DNA from: Oreohelix idahoensis
Lineage: Eukaryota > Mollusca > Gastropoda > Stylommatophora > Oreohelicidae
Assembly (NCBI GenBank): GCA_024509875.1
Contig: JAMPIV010004463.1
Location: forward strand, 496,001 to 560,000
Direction: 5' to 3'
DNA: 64,000 bases
Part shown: piece after piece, positions 36,104 through 47,419 of the stretch
Layout of the letters: every line of letters starts with the position of its first letter
Numbering within the stretch: the first letter of the stretch is position 1
Translations under genes and position numbers: made by a program
The notes under the pieces: generated by a model
Databases searched by the model: none
Told to the model about the DNA's origin: nothing
What the model saw: the letters and a program-made list of their open reading frames with translations, nothing else

Positions 36104-37328
36104 TACTTCATGCACAGGATGTTTTGTTTTTAACGAGATATTCCTGCTCTGTTGTTTTTCAGTGACTAAATTTCTGGATGTTTCCCCATGTATATTAAAC
36201 AGTTCTGGCTAAGTATGAATGAGCGACTCTATCACATGTTTATATATTTAACCAGCGAAGCCTCATTTCTCACCATAGATGACGCTTCTATGCTTTCGTG
36301 CCACTGTTTCTGTACTTCTGAAGCAAATTGGAAATGAACGAAATGACCAGAGAGAATTTAGTCCCGTCATCCGGGCATGCAGCAAATAGAGAACAATATC
36401 ACTATTTCCCACCAATGACTTACTATTAACTGACATTTTTTTTTTTTTAAAGTCGGTTCTTTTATTTTCTAGAGTACCGTACCTTCTCTGCTGTTGCTTG
36501 GCTGATAATGAAATATCATTTAATATTGTTCAACAAACTGTACTAATTCCTCTTCTTGATCGTTCATTCTCATATCACCATTTCTTCTTCGCCCGCCGTG
36601 CCAAAGGGCTTTGTTCCCATGGCCGCTGGATACGTCTTCGCCCGCCATGGAACATAGAAACACCACTGTAAGTGGTCCCCACTGTAGGCTGCCTGTGGTA
36701 AAGCGTATGCGCATGGAAGAGCAGTCTCTGTTAGCAGTTTGTTTTACATGACGAGGTAACCACCCCGTTCAGATCGCCCCTGGTTCGATTCCCGGTACGC
36801 CTATCGCTTTTCTGTTGTCTTTGTCCTACTGCTTTCTTTCTTTCTTTTTACGAATCCCACAATATACTTATTTACTTAGTCGTTTCTCTTCTAACCTGGG
36901 GTGTAGAGGTTTGCCAGAGCTCACTATTCTACATTGTCGGCTGTCTTCCTCCTGGTCTGGCTTTAATCTAGTCCTCGGTCCTTCAGAGATTGTTTTTAGC
37001 CGTCACTAGCTCGCTCATACGTCACTTCCGCATGACGCTTCTTTTCACAGCCATCTTAAGTGTTTCATTCTTGGATCCAGCAAAGTGACTTTTTACTTGT
37101 TTTTATAGTGTTGTTCATTCCTGTCTCCGTTTCGTTGATTATTTACTTTCTTGTTTCGATATGTCTTTCTGGTTTTACGATTTTCTTGCATTATTATTGT
37201 TCTCGTTTCGCTCAGCACCATTGTTCCATCTGCTTGTATCGCTCATTTGGTGTGTTCTTCATCATCATAGACTTTTGTAGTACCTATATGTAATTCTTGT
37301 CCTTGTCACCTTGTTCGTAACTGTGGCA
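36104..37328. other. Spacer with an isolated B-box-like site
   Basis: A ggttcgattcccgg motif at about 36781 is tRNA-like, but no A box or foldable body surrounds it. The small frames here have no known domains. Confidence 0.5.
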
Positions 37329-37411
37329 GACGAAGGGTAAAACCCGAAACGTCCCTTGTTTCCTGTGTACCGTATACTTGTAAAACTGATTTCATACCAT
37401 TTTATTTTTTA
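37329..37411 (+). repeat. Dispersed repeat, possible Penelope-like or LINE terminal piece
   Basis: gacgaagggtaaaacccgaaacgtccc..tgtgtaccgta..aaaactgatttcataccatttt matches the reverse complement of 19095-19172. 'Cccgaaacgt' blocks like this occur in Penelope-like elements, but no coding part is present, so the family is a guess. Confidence 0.5.
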
Positions 37412-37429
37412 ATAGAGATTGTCTAAAGT

Positions 37430-37690
37430 TGTCCTGCCAGCAAACTCTGGGTCGTCCTGGAGGTCTGGATCGTTGGCTCTTGGTTTCCTATATTTATCGT
37501 GGTAGCCGATCTTCTCCCATTCTGCAGACATGGCCAAACCATCTTAATTGGGACTGTTCCAATTAGGTCTGGGTTTTGATGCCATACCGTGTCGTCTGGT
37601 TGCGGACCATGTCTCCTCTTGTTACTTCAACCACCTGTCTCAGATGCCTCATTTCTGCAAATACCCTGGTTAGTTTACTAATTATATGAC
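37430..37690 (-). pseudogene. LINE C-terminal fragment
   Basis: Minus-strand codons include QLRWFGHVCRMGEDRLPR and, after a stop, PPGRPRVCWQDN, the 'LRWFGHV' and 'GRPR..W' pair ending many LINE proteins. It differs from the GHTLRK family that dominates the window. Confidence 0.6.
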
Positions 37691-38569
37691 AGTACAGCAC
37701 TACAACGAATTAGTTGAAGGCATATGCTCCACTGGCAGGTTAAGGGTTATGAATAAATTAAGGGGTGAAGCAACTGTAAAAAGCTATTTCAATAAATAAC
37801 TGCGCGATTTCGATACAAATACACAGGGTTAACTTTCACCAGTAATAGCTACGCATACAGCGCATCTGATGGTATGATGCTATTGGTCGCCGTGGAAACG
37901 GCGGCCATGGTGGATTTTACTTGTATATTTCAATTACCTAAGGTTTTTTTTATTTGTTGAGTTATGAACACCTTAGTTTAAATGGAAGCTTATCGTTGTA
38001 TTTTAAAACTTTTGTCAGATTAGATTTTAGAGTTACAGAACTTTAAGTTTGTATCAAAAAATGGTAACCATGTTTTCAAAATTTTACGACATTATTTGCA
38101 ATAAATCAAAATTTTGACAAGATATCAAAAAATGGGATCTGTTAAAGTTTTAATATCCAGTGGAAAGCATCTGTGCCAAATCTCATGTAGATACACTAAA
38201 AAATACGCAAGCTATTATAACATTAGTAACACAAAACAAGGTTCTGAGGAATTCATGATTTTCTTCACAGGAAAAACACAATTTATTAAGAAAATACAAT
38301 TTACAAAACCACAATATACCTACTTGGAACGTGTTCTGACAAATGATTTTCACATATTTAGATTCAGAAGAATATAAATTTTCTGAATATAGACTAATCG
38401 CAATTTTCATTTTTGTGCTATTTTGACTTAAAATTCTCTGTGCCGCCTCTAGTAGGATTAGGTTTACGTTTTTGAACTCCGCACTTGAAAACTGGTGTTT
38501 TTTGTGTGCAAGGGATATCCGGTTCAACCCATGTGGGTTATAATTTGGGTATATAGTGTTCATCTTTCC
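37691..38569. other. Unassigned A/T-rich spacer
   Basis: Frames on both strands at 38114-38563 have no recognised motif. Confidence 0.45.
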
Positions 38570-38985
38570 ATATCTTCTTCTTCTTCCTCGTTCGCCCTGA
38601 AAAGGACGTTGGTTGCGTTGTGTCCGTTTACAGCGAAACTGCGATATTTGCGCCTTTAGGCCGACACATCCGACTTCCGCAAGGAATTTTTTGGGACCGG
38701 GTTTGCCTTCCCTCTTCGATCCCTACTTCGTCAGCCAAACCAGAGCTGACCAAGACTCTACTCCACCTCCAAGTGGTGATCCTGGAAACAGGCTGCATCA
38801 CTGCAGTTTGGCTGAGAGAGTAGGGATCGAAGAGGGAAGGCAAACCCGGTCCTAAAAAATGTCGTGCCGAAGTCGTACGTGTCGGGTCGAAAGGCGCAGA
38901 TATCGCAGCTTTGCTGTAAACTGCGACACGACGCAACCAACGTCCTTTTCAGGGCGAACGCAGAAGAAGAAGAATAAATGAGTAC
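38570..38985. repeat. Head-to-head inverted dimer of SINE family C
   Basis: The left arm (about 38572-38738) is SINE-C on the minus strand from its (GAA)n tail to the GGCTGA block. The right arm (about 38812-38975) is the same segment on the plus strand, ending in a second GAA tail. Between them lie about 75 bp of further plus-strand SINE-C 5' sequence (CCAGAGCTGACCAAGACT and on). The arms, about 165 bp each, can pair with only scattered mismatches. Confidence 0.85.
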
Positions 38986-39590
38986 CCTTTTGTTCTCCAA
39001 GGAGCTTAGGCTTTCAACAAACGAACGCCAGTCCTTGACAGGGCCGTCTTAACAGCATTGTAGGCCGTGGGCAAAGCAATGCACTGGGCCCCTATCAGCC
39101 CTACCCACCCACGGGAATAAAAATGATGTCTTATGAACAACATGGCAGCATCCCAGCATGGGGCCCCTAGAATCGTGGGGCCCTGGGCACTGCCCAGTGT
39201 GCCCATGCCTTAAGACGGCACTGGTCCTTGATGTCTTTCTTCCTCATCATTTTCACTTCTGTCTCCAGTTCTCTTCTCCATGTGTTCTCCTGTCTGTCTC
39301 CACTTCTCTTACCCTGGGGTTTCCAGAACAAGGACTGCCTGGTAAGGCTCTCAACAGGTTTCCTCGATGTGTGTCCTATCCAGTACCAGCGTCTTCTTCT
39401 CATCTCTTGTTCCATTGGCACTGATAGGGTTTTTATCTTCAGTTCCCAGCTCGTAACCTTATCGTAACTTTTCAAGCCTTCTGTTAGCAACCCTTTATAG
39501 AAGTCTGCAATTTCTTGGTTGTTATTCTCCATGTCTCAGAGCCATACAATAGGACTGACTTGACATTTGAGTTGAAGATTCTTATTTTTG
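38986..39590 (-). mobile_element. LINE 3' part, carrying a hAT-like MITE
   Basis: Shares the GLCSS-type 3' end (reverse complement of ggagcttaggctttcaacaaac), LETEVKMMRKKD, WKPQGKRSGDR and RRRWYWIGHTSRKP, LTEGLKSYDKVT. Interrupted at 39031-39231 by the MITE. Its 5' side stops abruptly at 39590 against a Helitron piece. Confidence 0.82.
39039..39223. mobile_element. hAT-like MITE, 185 bp, with 8-bp target duplication
   Basis: Perfect 8-bp GTCCTTGA on both sides (39031-39038, 39224-39231). Inverted termini CAGGGCCGTCTTAA and CAGTGCCGTCTTAA (reverse complement). The 8-bp duplication and CAG-GNG-type ends are those of hAT elements. No coding capacity. Confidence 0.88.
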
Positions 39591-39892
39591 TAAATTCAAA
39601 AGCACCAATACCTAACGGCAATTTTACTTATTCAAAAGTATTTTAAAAAACCACTGTCCATCACCACAGTACACGAACTACGTAGCAGCAGCGAGGATCC
39701 CAATGTGTGTATACGGGATCACACATTCTATAAATATTTTTGTGCACACCGTCATTTGCGCACTTTTCTTTGTCGTGTTACTATTTTCGGGAGAGTACAT
39801 ATAAGGGAAACAATACAATTAATGTCTAACTTTCAACCAAAGTTGCATCCCTTAGCGTTACTGACTGAAAAAGCTGGGATTTTATATATATC
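39591..39892 (-). mobile_element. Helitron-like family fragment, 3' hairpin missing
   Basis: Colinear with the element at 4676-5110 through aaattcaaaagcacc, the gcacaccgtcatttgcgca block and gggattttatatata. It starts inside the 3' side, so the hairpin and CTAG are lost. The 5' TC is altered. Its centre resembles that of 58880-59183 rather than that of 4676-5110. Confidence 0.72.
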
Positions 39893-40046
39893 TTGATTTT
39901 ACTTGATTTCTTTTAATTCCCATATATTTTCCGCCCCGTGAAGTTCCCGGGTGTTACGTGCAGTTTTTCATAACTGATAATGTAGTCTGTCTGTATGCTT
40001 GTTATATTTTGAATAAGATTTTTGGGTCTAATGTATTCTTCATTGG

Positions 40047-41311
40047 AACCATAATCTAAGGGGCGAATACTCATCTTTTGCTTTGAGGGAAAGTAAATAT
40101 GTAGTTACTCCTCTTTAAAAGGTGACACCAGCTGACTGGATAGATCAGAGGGGATGCGAACTGCGCATGTCCAAATTAAGAGAGTTTTTGAAGAAGATTT
40201 CCGGCGGGAGGCCGTGTTTTTTTTGTTCTGGGTCTGTCAGACGGAATGTCTGATTATTTCTCTGCATTGCCTTTTGGGGATGGAAACTCTTCCACTATAT
40301 TTAGAGTCCCCTGTGTTATTTTCTGTTCGTCAGGAAGACGACAGTTGCTTCTAAGTGGTGTTAGGAATTCGTATCAAGGTAATATTACGAAACTTTCACA
40401 CTTCCTTTGTAAGGATCATATTTTTGAGTCAACCAGTGACAAGAGCTCATAAATGGTTGGAAGGCAGAGCATTCCTCTTGTTACGCTCGTTGGAGCCATC
40501 TAAGACTGTTTTTCTAGATTTACACACAGAGATCCATGAAAATAGTCAATCTTCTACAACCCGCATGATTGGCGGTACATTTTGAACTTAGACGCTTATG
40601 TCTACAGAAGAGGAATCCACAGTGTGTACTGTTTGATAGAGGCCTAATATATATATAACTATCTGGAGCGGAAGAACAGATGGGTTATTAGTTATTATAA
40701 CTTTGAAAATGAAAACTCGCCTAGTTGTACAAGGGAGTTGTATAAGCCTATCTTCGAAAGGACAGCCTATCTTCGATACGTCCGATTAGAGGGATTGACT
40801 ATGCTAATTTCGTCGCCCGCCATGTTTGGGAGGTCGATTTAAGAAAAATGACTTTGATGAGTCAGAAAGAAACTGTTGGATGTTTAGACAGTATTTACCC
40901 GTTGTGTAATACGGGGTTTTTCCGCTAGTTGTAGACGGAGAGATATCTTGGAGGCTGCAACACTTTGCTAATCATATGATTTTATGGAACTTATGTACAT
41001 GCCATTGTTGTGAACTGTTTTCATATCCGCCATGTTCCTGTGTCATACTTACATGGAGTTGTCTTCGTCTTGTTGCTGTGACCATAATAAATGATCAAAA
41101 CGTACACAGCTGTTTACCTATATTTTGACTCCATCAACTCCACATCTACATCTTTCAAGGTGATGAATGCCACACACTCTCTTGTACGTTACGTGTGGTG
41201 ATACCAGTCTGCACTGATACATAGACGTCCACCTCGACGAACTACAATGTCACACATTTGCGATTAGTCATATTACAGCACGATACATCACCAGCCACGA
41301 CCACCATAGCA

Positions 41312-41410
<99 letters not shown>

Positions 41411-41457
41411 CCTTACTGCATCAGTTGAACATATACACCTGCATCATATTGGTAACA
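40047..41457 (+). repeat. Gypsy-2 left LTR, with extra 346 bp and long TA run
   Basis: Shares its ends with the right copy. Positions 40546-40891 have no counterpart on the right, and the TA microsatellite at 41313-41407 has about 47 units against about 6 there. Confidence 0.88.
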
Positions 41458-42503
41458 GTGGTGATCAAATACGTGGGTTTACGAGGTGAGACTCTACATA
41501 GACGTTACCTTCGTCAATTTGCAAAGTACCGGCGTTCATGGTCAAAACTGCTCTTTGGAAGGCCATGTGTCATGAACGTTGTCATTACTGTTTTGAAGAA
41601 CAGAAATCCGATTTACCATCGCCACAGTTTCTGAACCAGAATCAGTAGTACATTTTTCATCGGTGGAGCTTCCTGGACTGCTCTATATTGAACTTTGTAA
41701 TAGTTTAATTTAGAAGGAATTATTTATTAAAGTGGCAGTGCTATTGTATTAGAATAATATCTGAGCTTTCTGTGCAACACATTGCATTACATTACATTAT
41801 ATGAAATATTTATATTTATGTTTAAGTGTTACATGTAATATTTTGTGTATATGTTTTGTGGGAGGTTGGGTGTGTGACTAATATAAGATATACCACGTCA
41901 TAGAGGTCTTGTATTAGTGTTCCATAGGTGCGGTTTTCTTGATTGAAAATCTGCTAGCGACAACTGTTGCTATTTTGTGTTAGTTGTGACGAGGTGTGTT
42001 TTTTCTTCGTTGTTTTTGTAACATTTTTTATTCTTTAGTTTTGATTACATTTGTTTGTATTTGTAGATCTACTCTTTTCTGTCATTCAGTTCTATACACC
42101 TTTATGTTTTTACACTGTGACGTCAGTTGTTTTGTTTAAATTTTCGCAGTTATCATCACATCCTTTGTGAGATTTCCTTCATTTTGGTTTTTTAGTTGAC
42201 TTCTGCGAATGTTATCGTAGTGTTTTGAATATTTGTCTTCGTATTATTGTTATTGTTTTGTTTGCTATTGGTACACATACTTAGACATACACTATTGACA
42301 TTTTGATTGAATTTATGATATAAATGTCTGATGATATTGTTATCATAGAATAACCATACAAGTTCTAGCAAAAGACTTGTCTTCAAAAGACATTGAAATT
42401 AAGGGAGCTGATTATACAAGTTTTTGTTAAAAACTTGCTCCTGTTTGGTTGAAATAAATTAATTTGTTATTTCAGGGATATTAGTCACATATTGTTAGAC
42501 ATT
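41458..42503 (+). other. Gypsy-2 untranslated leader
   Basis: About 1 kb without coding similarity between the LTR and Gag. A possible primer site, tggtaacagtggtgatc, straddles the LTR edge at about 41450; its tRNA is not recognised. Confidence 0.6.
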
Positions 42504-44086
42504 ATGTCGACTTTAGATTACTTTATTGTACAAGGGAAATCCCTGGGCAAAACTGGTGATAAGTTGGAGGAGTATGCTACCAGTCAATATGAAAAAGCAC
42601 AAAAATTGGAAATTGATAAACTGAAAGCTGAGGATAGAAGATTGGAATTAGAATTTGAACAAAAGAAATTGCAGATGCAGGTGGAAGAAAAGAGATTCCA
42701 AATGGAAATGGAAAAACAAAATAGAGAAGCTGAACAAAAGAGATTAGACAGAGAAGCTGAACAAAAGAGATTAGATAGAGAAGCTGAGGTTGAACAAAAG
42801 AGATTAGACAGAGAAGCTGAACAAAAGATATTAGACAGAGAAGCTGAACAAAAGAGATTAGACAGAGAAGCTGAACAAAAGAGATTAGACAAAGAAGCTG
42901 AAGCCAAGGAGAGAAAGGCAAAAAGGGAACATGAGGAAAAACTGTTAGCATTTGAGTTAGAAAAATTGAAATTGACAAACATGAGTAATGTTAATCAGTC
43001 ATCTGGTGGTAATGTTAAACCTTTTATTTACAAGATCAAGCTACCAGCATTTAATCCATCCAGTGACGATATAACAGTTTGGCTAGATAGATTTGAACGT
43101 TCTTGTCGAAATCATAATGTGGATAGATCACAATATGCTAATCAGTTATCAGAGATACTGAAAGGTGACACTCTGACTAGTTTAAGCTTGATAGAAGAGG
43201 CTGACCAGAATAATTATGATGTTATCAGAGCAGCCTTGTTAAAAAATATCAATTAACAGAGGAAAGTTACCGTCTTTTGTTTAAGAAAATGGTACCTGAA
43301 TCAGGGGTAGAATTCTCAGAATTCATTGCAAGGACACGTCTTACATTTAATCGTTGGATTGAGCTGTCCAAAACAGAAAAGACATATGAAGCTCTTATGG
43401 ACTTGTTGCTCAGAGACAAGATTATGTCAAGTGTAAATAAACCATTCCTTGAATTCCTACATGAGCGGAAACCCAAGACACTAAAAGAAATGGAAGAATA
43501 TTGTACCCAATACGTCACTGCACATCCGGACGTAGCTTTTAGCAATGCTAAGGTTAAGGAAAGTATGCCAGTTGCTTCAGCAACACCATACAACCCTAAT
43601 TACTCACACAAATTTCAGGGACCACAAAACAGGTTTGATAAAAAGGGTAACCATAATAGTTATCAAAACCAAGGTAACCAATCACTTCAGGGTTCTTCTG
43701 CGAAGAACTGGAGACGAGCCGACAGCCCTCGATTCAGGGGTGGTCATAATTATAGGAATTTCCGCAGAGGAAGTCATTATAGAAACTATCCAAGTTATCC
43801 GTCATGGAGACAACAAGATCATAATTATAGAGATACTCATTATAATGAGCATGATAATGGTAACCATGAGAACTATGACTCAAACCCAAATAGGGGTTAC
43901 AATAGAGGAAACAATAATGATTACAGAGGCAATAATAATCGTAGTAGATCACAATACAAAAAACATAAATCACATTATCAGGCAAACTCTGCACAGCAAG
44001 AGTCACATGAAGCCTATAAACAGACTAAAGATAAAATGTGTAACATTTGGCGGCACCTTAGAGAAATACTCTACTGCTATCATTAG
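42504..44086 (+). pseudogene. Gypsy-2 Gag, one frameshift
   Basis: I start it at the ATG at 42504 (MSTLDYFIVQ); the frame's first codon at 42492 is TTG. Residues about 35-155 are a highly charged coiled coil made largely of tandem nine-residue units of the type EAEQKRLDR, encoded by near-identical 27-bp DNA repeats (about 42725-42905). A capsid-like region follows (FIYKIKLPAFNPSSDDITVW, DRFERSCR, LKGDTLTSL). The frame fails in an A-run near 43238-43248 and continues one step over with LTEESYRLLFKKM to 44086. The C-terminal part is N, R, Y and H rich (RGYNRGNNNDYRG). The expected zinc knuckle is cut off after MCNI. Confidence 0.82.
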
Positions 44087-44858
44087 GATTGCTACTCCCT
44101 TCTTTACAGGAGATGTACACGCATGTCTTCTGCCGAATCCGATAGCTGATCTTATCATCGGTCGTATTCACGGAGTCAAAGAATGCACTCCGCAACAAAT
44201 TTCCTTTTGGGAAAAACAAAATATGCAAACTGCTAATGCTGTAGTCACTAGAGCTCAAGCTCTTAATATGCCTCAAACTTCATCTACTGAAGATAATGAA
44301 GTGCATAACCAAGATGATCCCTTGGTAATTTCTCGTGACTCGTTTATAAAACAGCAAGAAGATGATCCGACTCTAAAAAAATTCTTCACTCTTGCAACAA
44401 AAGGTGATCCGAATAAAGATACAAAGCGTAAATCTTGGATTACAATGAAGAATGGCGTACTTGTACGTATGGTGCAAGACTCCACTAAGTCAAGTCATTC
44501 TCAGATTCTTGTGCCCAAGAATTTGAGAGTTAAAATTTTGCAGCACGCTCACGACTCTCAGTGTGCTGGACATATGGGTTTTTCCCGTATGAAGTCAAGA
44601 GTTCTTGCGGCTTTCTTTTGGCCATTAGTAAACAAGGACATACGGATTTATTGTCGATCTTGTAAAGTATGTCAAGAGGTCAAATCCAAAGGTCCACGCC
44701 ATGCTGCACCTATTCAGGCTGCAGACATTCCTATTTGGCAGTTTCAGAAAATGGCAATAGACATTATTGGTCCGTTTAAGATCAAATCTGCCAGAGGACA
44801 TCAGTTTATCTTAACGTGTGTGGACATGTGCACACGTTGGCCAGAGGCTATATTCTGA
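44046..44858 (+). pseudogene. Gypsy-2 protease remnant and integrase N-terminal part
   Basis: The frame opens with TAIIRIATPFFTGDVHACLL and ADLIIGRIHG, resembling the last third of a retroelement aspartic protease; the D-[ST]-G half is missing, so there is a deletion between the Gag knuckle and mid-protease. A spacer follows, then the integrase H2C2 domain (HAHDSQCAGHMGF ... CRSCKVCQ) and the first catalytic aspartate in MAIDIIGPF. The frame breaks near 44850, after CTRWPEAI. Confidence 0.78.
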
Positions 44859-45551
44859 AGAGCATTTCCACTGCCGATGTTGCAGACGCTCTTTGGCTAA
44901 TATTTTCTCGTCTGGGATTCCCCGGAGAAATATTATCAGATCATGGAACCCAACTAATATCGGATACCATGTCTCAAGTGATGTCTACTCTGCAGATAGA
45001 GAGATCTTTGAGTAGTATCTATCATCCAATATCTAATGGGATGGTCGAACGCCTAAATAGAACACTCAAAAACTTATTAGGGAAAATAACTGAGGATCAT
45101 CCTCAAGATTGGGACAGGGTTTTACCTGCAGCCCTCTTCGCTTACAGAGAGGTCCCCAATGAACATACAGGATTTTCTCCCTTTGAACTTGTCTTTGGCG
45201 CGCAACCGCGCGGCCCTATGTCTTTGCTTCATGATCTCATAACCGCTGATAATATTACCGATGACACAAAATCCTCTTTCGAATATGTCATCGCGCTGAG
45301 ACAAAAGATTATCGAAGCATGCAAATTAGCAACTTCTTCTTCTGAATTTGCTAAACAGAAGGCAAGGCAATTTGCCAATAAGAAAAGAACCTTACGACAA
45401 CTTTGTCCTGTGACAAAGCATTTGTTTTGCTACCTTGTAGGGAAAACAGACTTCTTATTTCTTGGAAAGGTCCGTACGATATAATCTCGAAAATTTCCGA
45501 TGTTGACTACATTGTCGAATTGATGAAAAGCATAAAACCTTCCACGTCAAT
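44816..45551 (+). pseudogene. Gypsy-2 integrase core and C-terminal domain, frameshifted
   Basis: After the frame change the core continues with ISTADVADALWLIFSRLG, the second catalytic D in ILSDHGTQLIS and the catalytic E in NGMVERLNRTLK, then FAYREVPNEHTGFSPFELV. Together with the upstream D the D,D-E triad is complete at residue level. Further frame changes near 45400 and 45535 separate the C-terminal SH3-like block (VLLPCRENRLLISWKGPYD, then FHVNML). Confidence 0.82.
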
Positions 45552-47141
45552 ATGCTTACAGAATTCCACGAACGTCCTGATTATTTACAGCCTATTTTCC
45601 AGGCAACGGACGATTCTCCAGTCCAACATGGTCATTACTCATCACTGTCCGTAATACAGGATGAGGAAACAAGTTTTTCGGATGTTAATCTTCCGCTTCC
45701 GATGATTCCACTTCATTCTAGTGAATCATGGAAAAATGTTACTGTTTCTCCTGATTTATCTCTAGGAGAACAGCGACAAGTTTCGGTTATGTTACAAACA
45801 TTTCAGGATGTCCTCACTGACATCCCTGGACAAACTCATGCCATTGAACATGACATTGTTCTAACTGACTATACTCCTATTAGAGTCAGACCTTATCCTA
45901 TTCCTATACATTTTCAAGCACAGGTTGAGAAGGAGTTGGATGAGATGATAGATTTAAAAATAATTGAACCATCCACTTCTGCATATTCTTCGCCGATGGT
46001 TATTGTTAGAAAAAAAGACAATAACATACGTCTTTGCGTTGACTATCGCAAATTGAATAAAGTTATGAAGTTCGATGCTGAACCTATGCCTTTACTAGAA
46101 GAGCTACTTACTAGGATTTCTAAATCTCATTTTTTCACTAAACTTGATTTGTCTAAAGGATATTGGCAAGTTCCTTTATCTGAACGCACCAAACCTTTTA
46201 CTGCTTTTTCTACACCTAGAGGCCTTTTTCAATGGAATTTTATGCCTTTCGGCCTTATGAACGCACCAGCTACATTCGTACGCATGATGCGTCGAATACT
46301 ATCTTATCGGTCAGATGTCATTGCATACCTAGACGACATCTGTCTTTTCAGCGATACTTGGGAAGATCACTATTCGGGGTTAGTTGAATTACTGTCTACT
46401 TTACGCGAGCATAATCTGACAGCGAAACCCTCTAAAGCCTGCATTGGTTTTAGCGAAATTTCTTTCCTAGGCCATCGAGTTGGTCATGGTTTTCTAAAGA
46501 CAGAGGACCATAATATCACTAAGATACTTAACAGCTCTATTCCTAAGACTAAAAAGCAAGTGCGAAGTCTCTTAGGTCTTATACAATTTTATGGACAATT
46601 CATTCCGAATCTGTCCTCTATCATGGCACCTCTTTCTACACTACTAAAGAAAGGGTCTCCTAATATGGTTCACTGGTCTCAGGAATGCCAATCCTCGTTG
46701 GATAAGATCAAAACTATGTTTTCAACACCACCTATTCTAGTGTTACCTACTAAAGATAAGACATTTTTTCTTCGTAGTGACGCTTCATCCACTGGGATTG
46801 GAGCGGCACTAATGCAAGAGTACTCTGGAACTCTGCATCTTGTAATGTATATCTCCAGAAAACTTAATGCTGCAGAAAGGAATTACTCGGTTTTAGACCG
46901 TGAACTGTTGGCTATGGTCTGGTCAATTCTCAAACTACAAAGATTCCTTCTAGGCGCACATTTCATAGTAGAAACTGACCAGAAAGCTCTTACGGCTATA
47001 CAGAGTAAGAATTTGAAGAGCTCGAGGTCTACTCGATATGCAATTGCTCTTCAACCATTTCATTTCTCGGTTCGAGCTATACGTGGATCAGATAATGTGA
47101 TGGCAGACATTTTGTCTAGATGCCCACATGATTCCACCTAA
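45552..47141 (+). pseudogene. Gypsy-2 reverse transcriptase and RNase H
   Basis: A 529-residue open frame continuous with the integrase tail, so its first ATG is not a real start. Reverse transcriptase: IRLCVDYRKLNKVM (about 159-172), KLDLSKGYWQVP (197-208), MPFGLMNAPATF (231-242), YLDDICLFS (259-267), FLGHRVG. RNase H: LRSDASSTGIGAAL, DRELLAMVW, VETDQKAL, NVMADILSR, with the acidic residues in place. No internal stop. Confidence 0.9.
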
Positions 47142-47419
47142 CTTTTATGTCTTGGACTTCCTAATACGTCTAAGACTATAATAGTTTCTTTCTATATCAA
47201 TATAGGTACACATTTGTAATTTGTAATATAGTGATTGTATCACTACTTAGCGGTTCATTGATGTATATTCACCGCTGTTCTTTGATGATTTTTCTTCTTT
47301 GTTAATCATGAACTTAAGATACCTAATATGAAATTATTGATTGAAATTATTGTATGCATTGTGTCATTGCCAGTATTGTAGTATAAGTTGGTGACACATC
47401 TCTGGAAACATTTATACTT

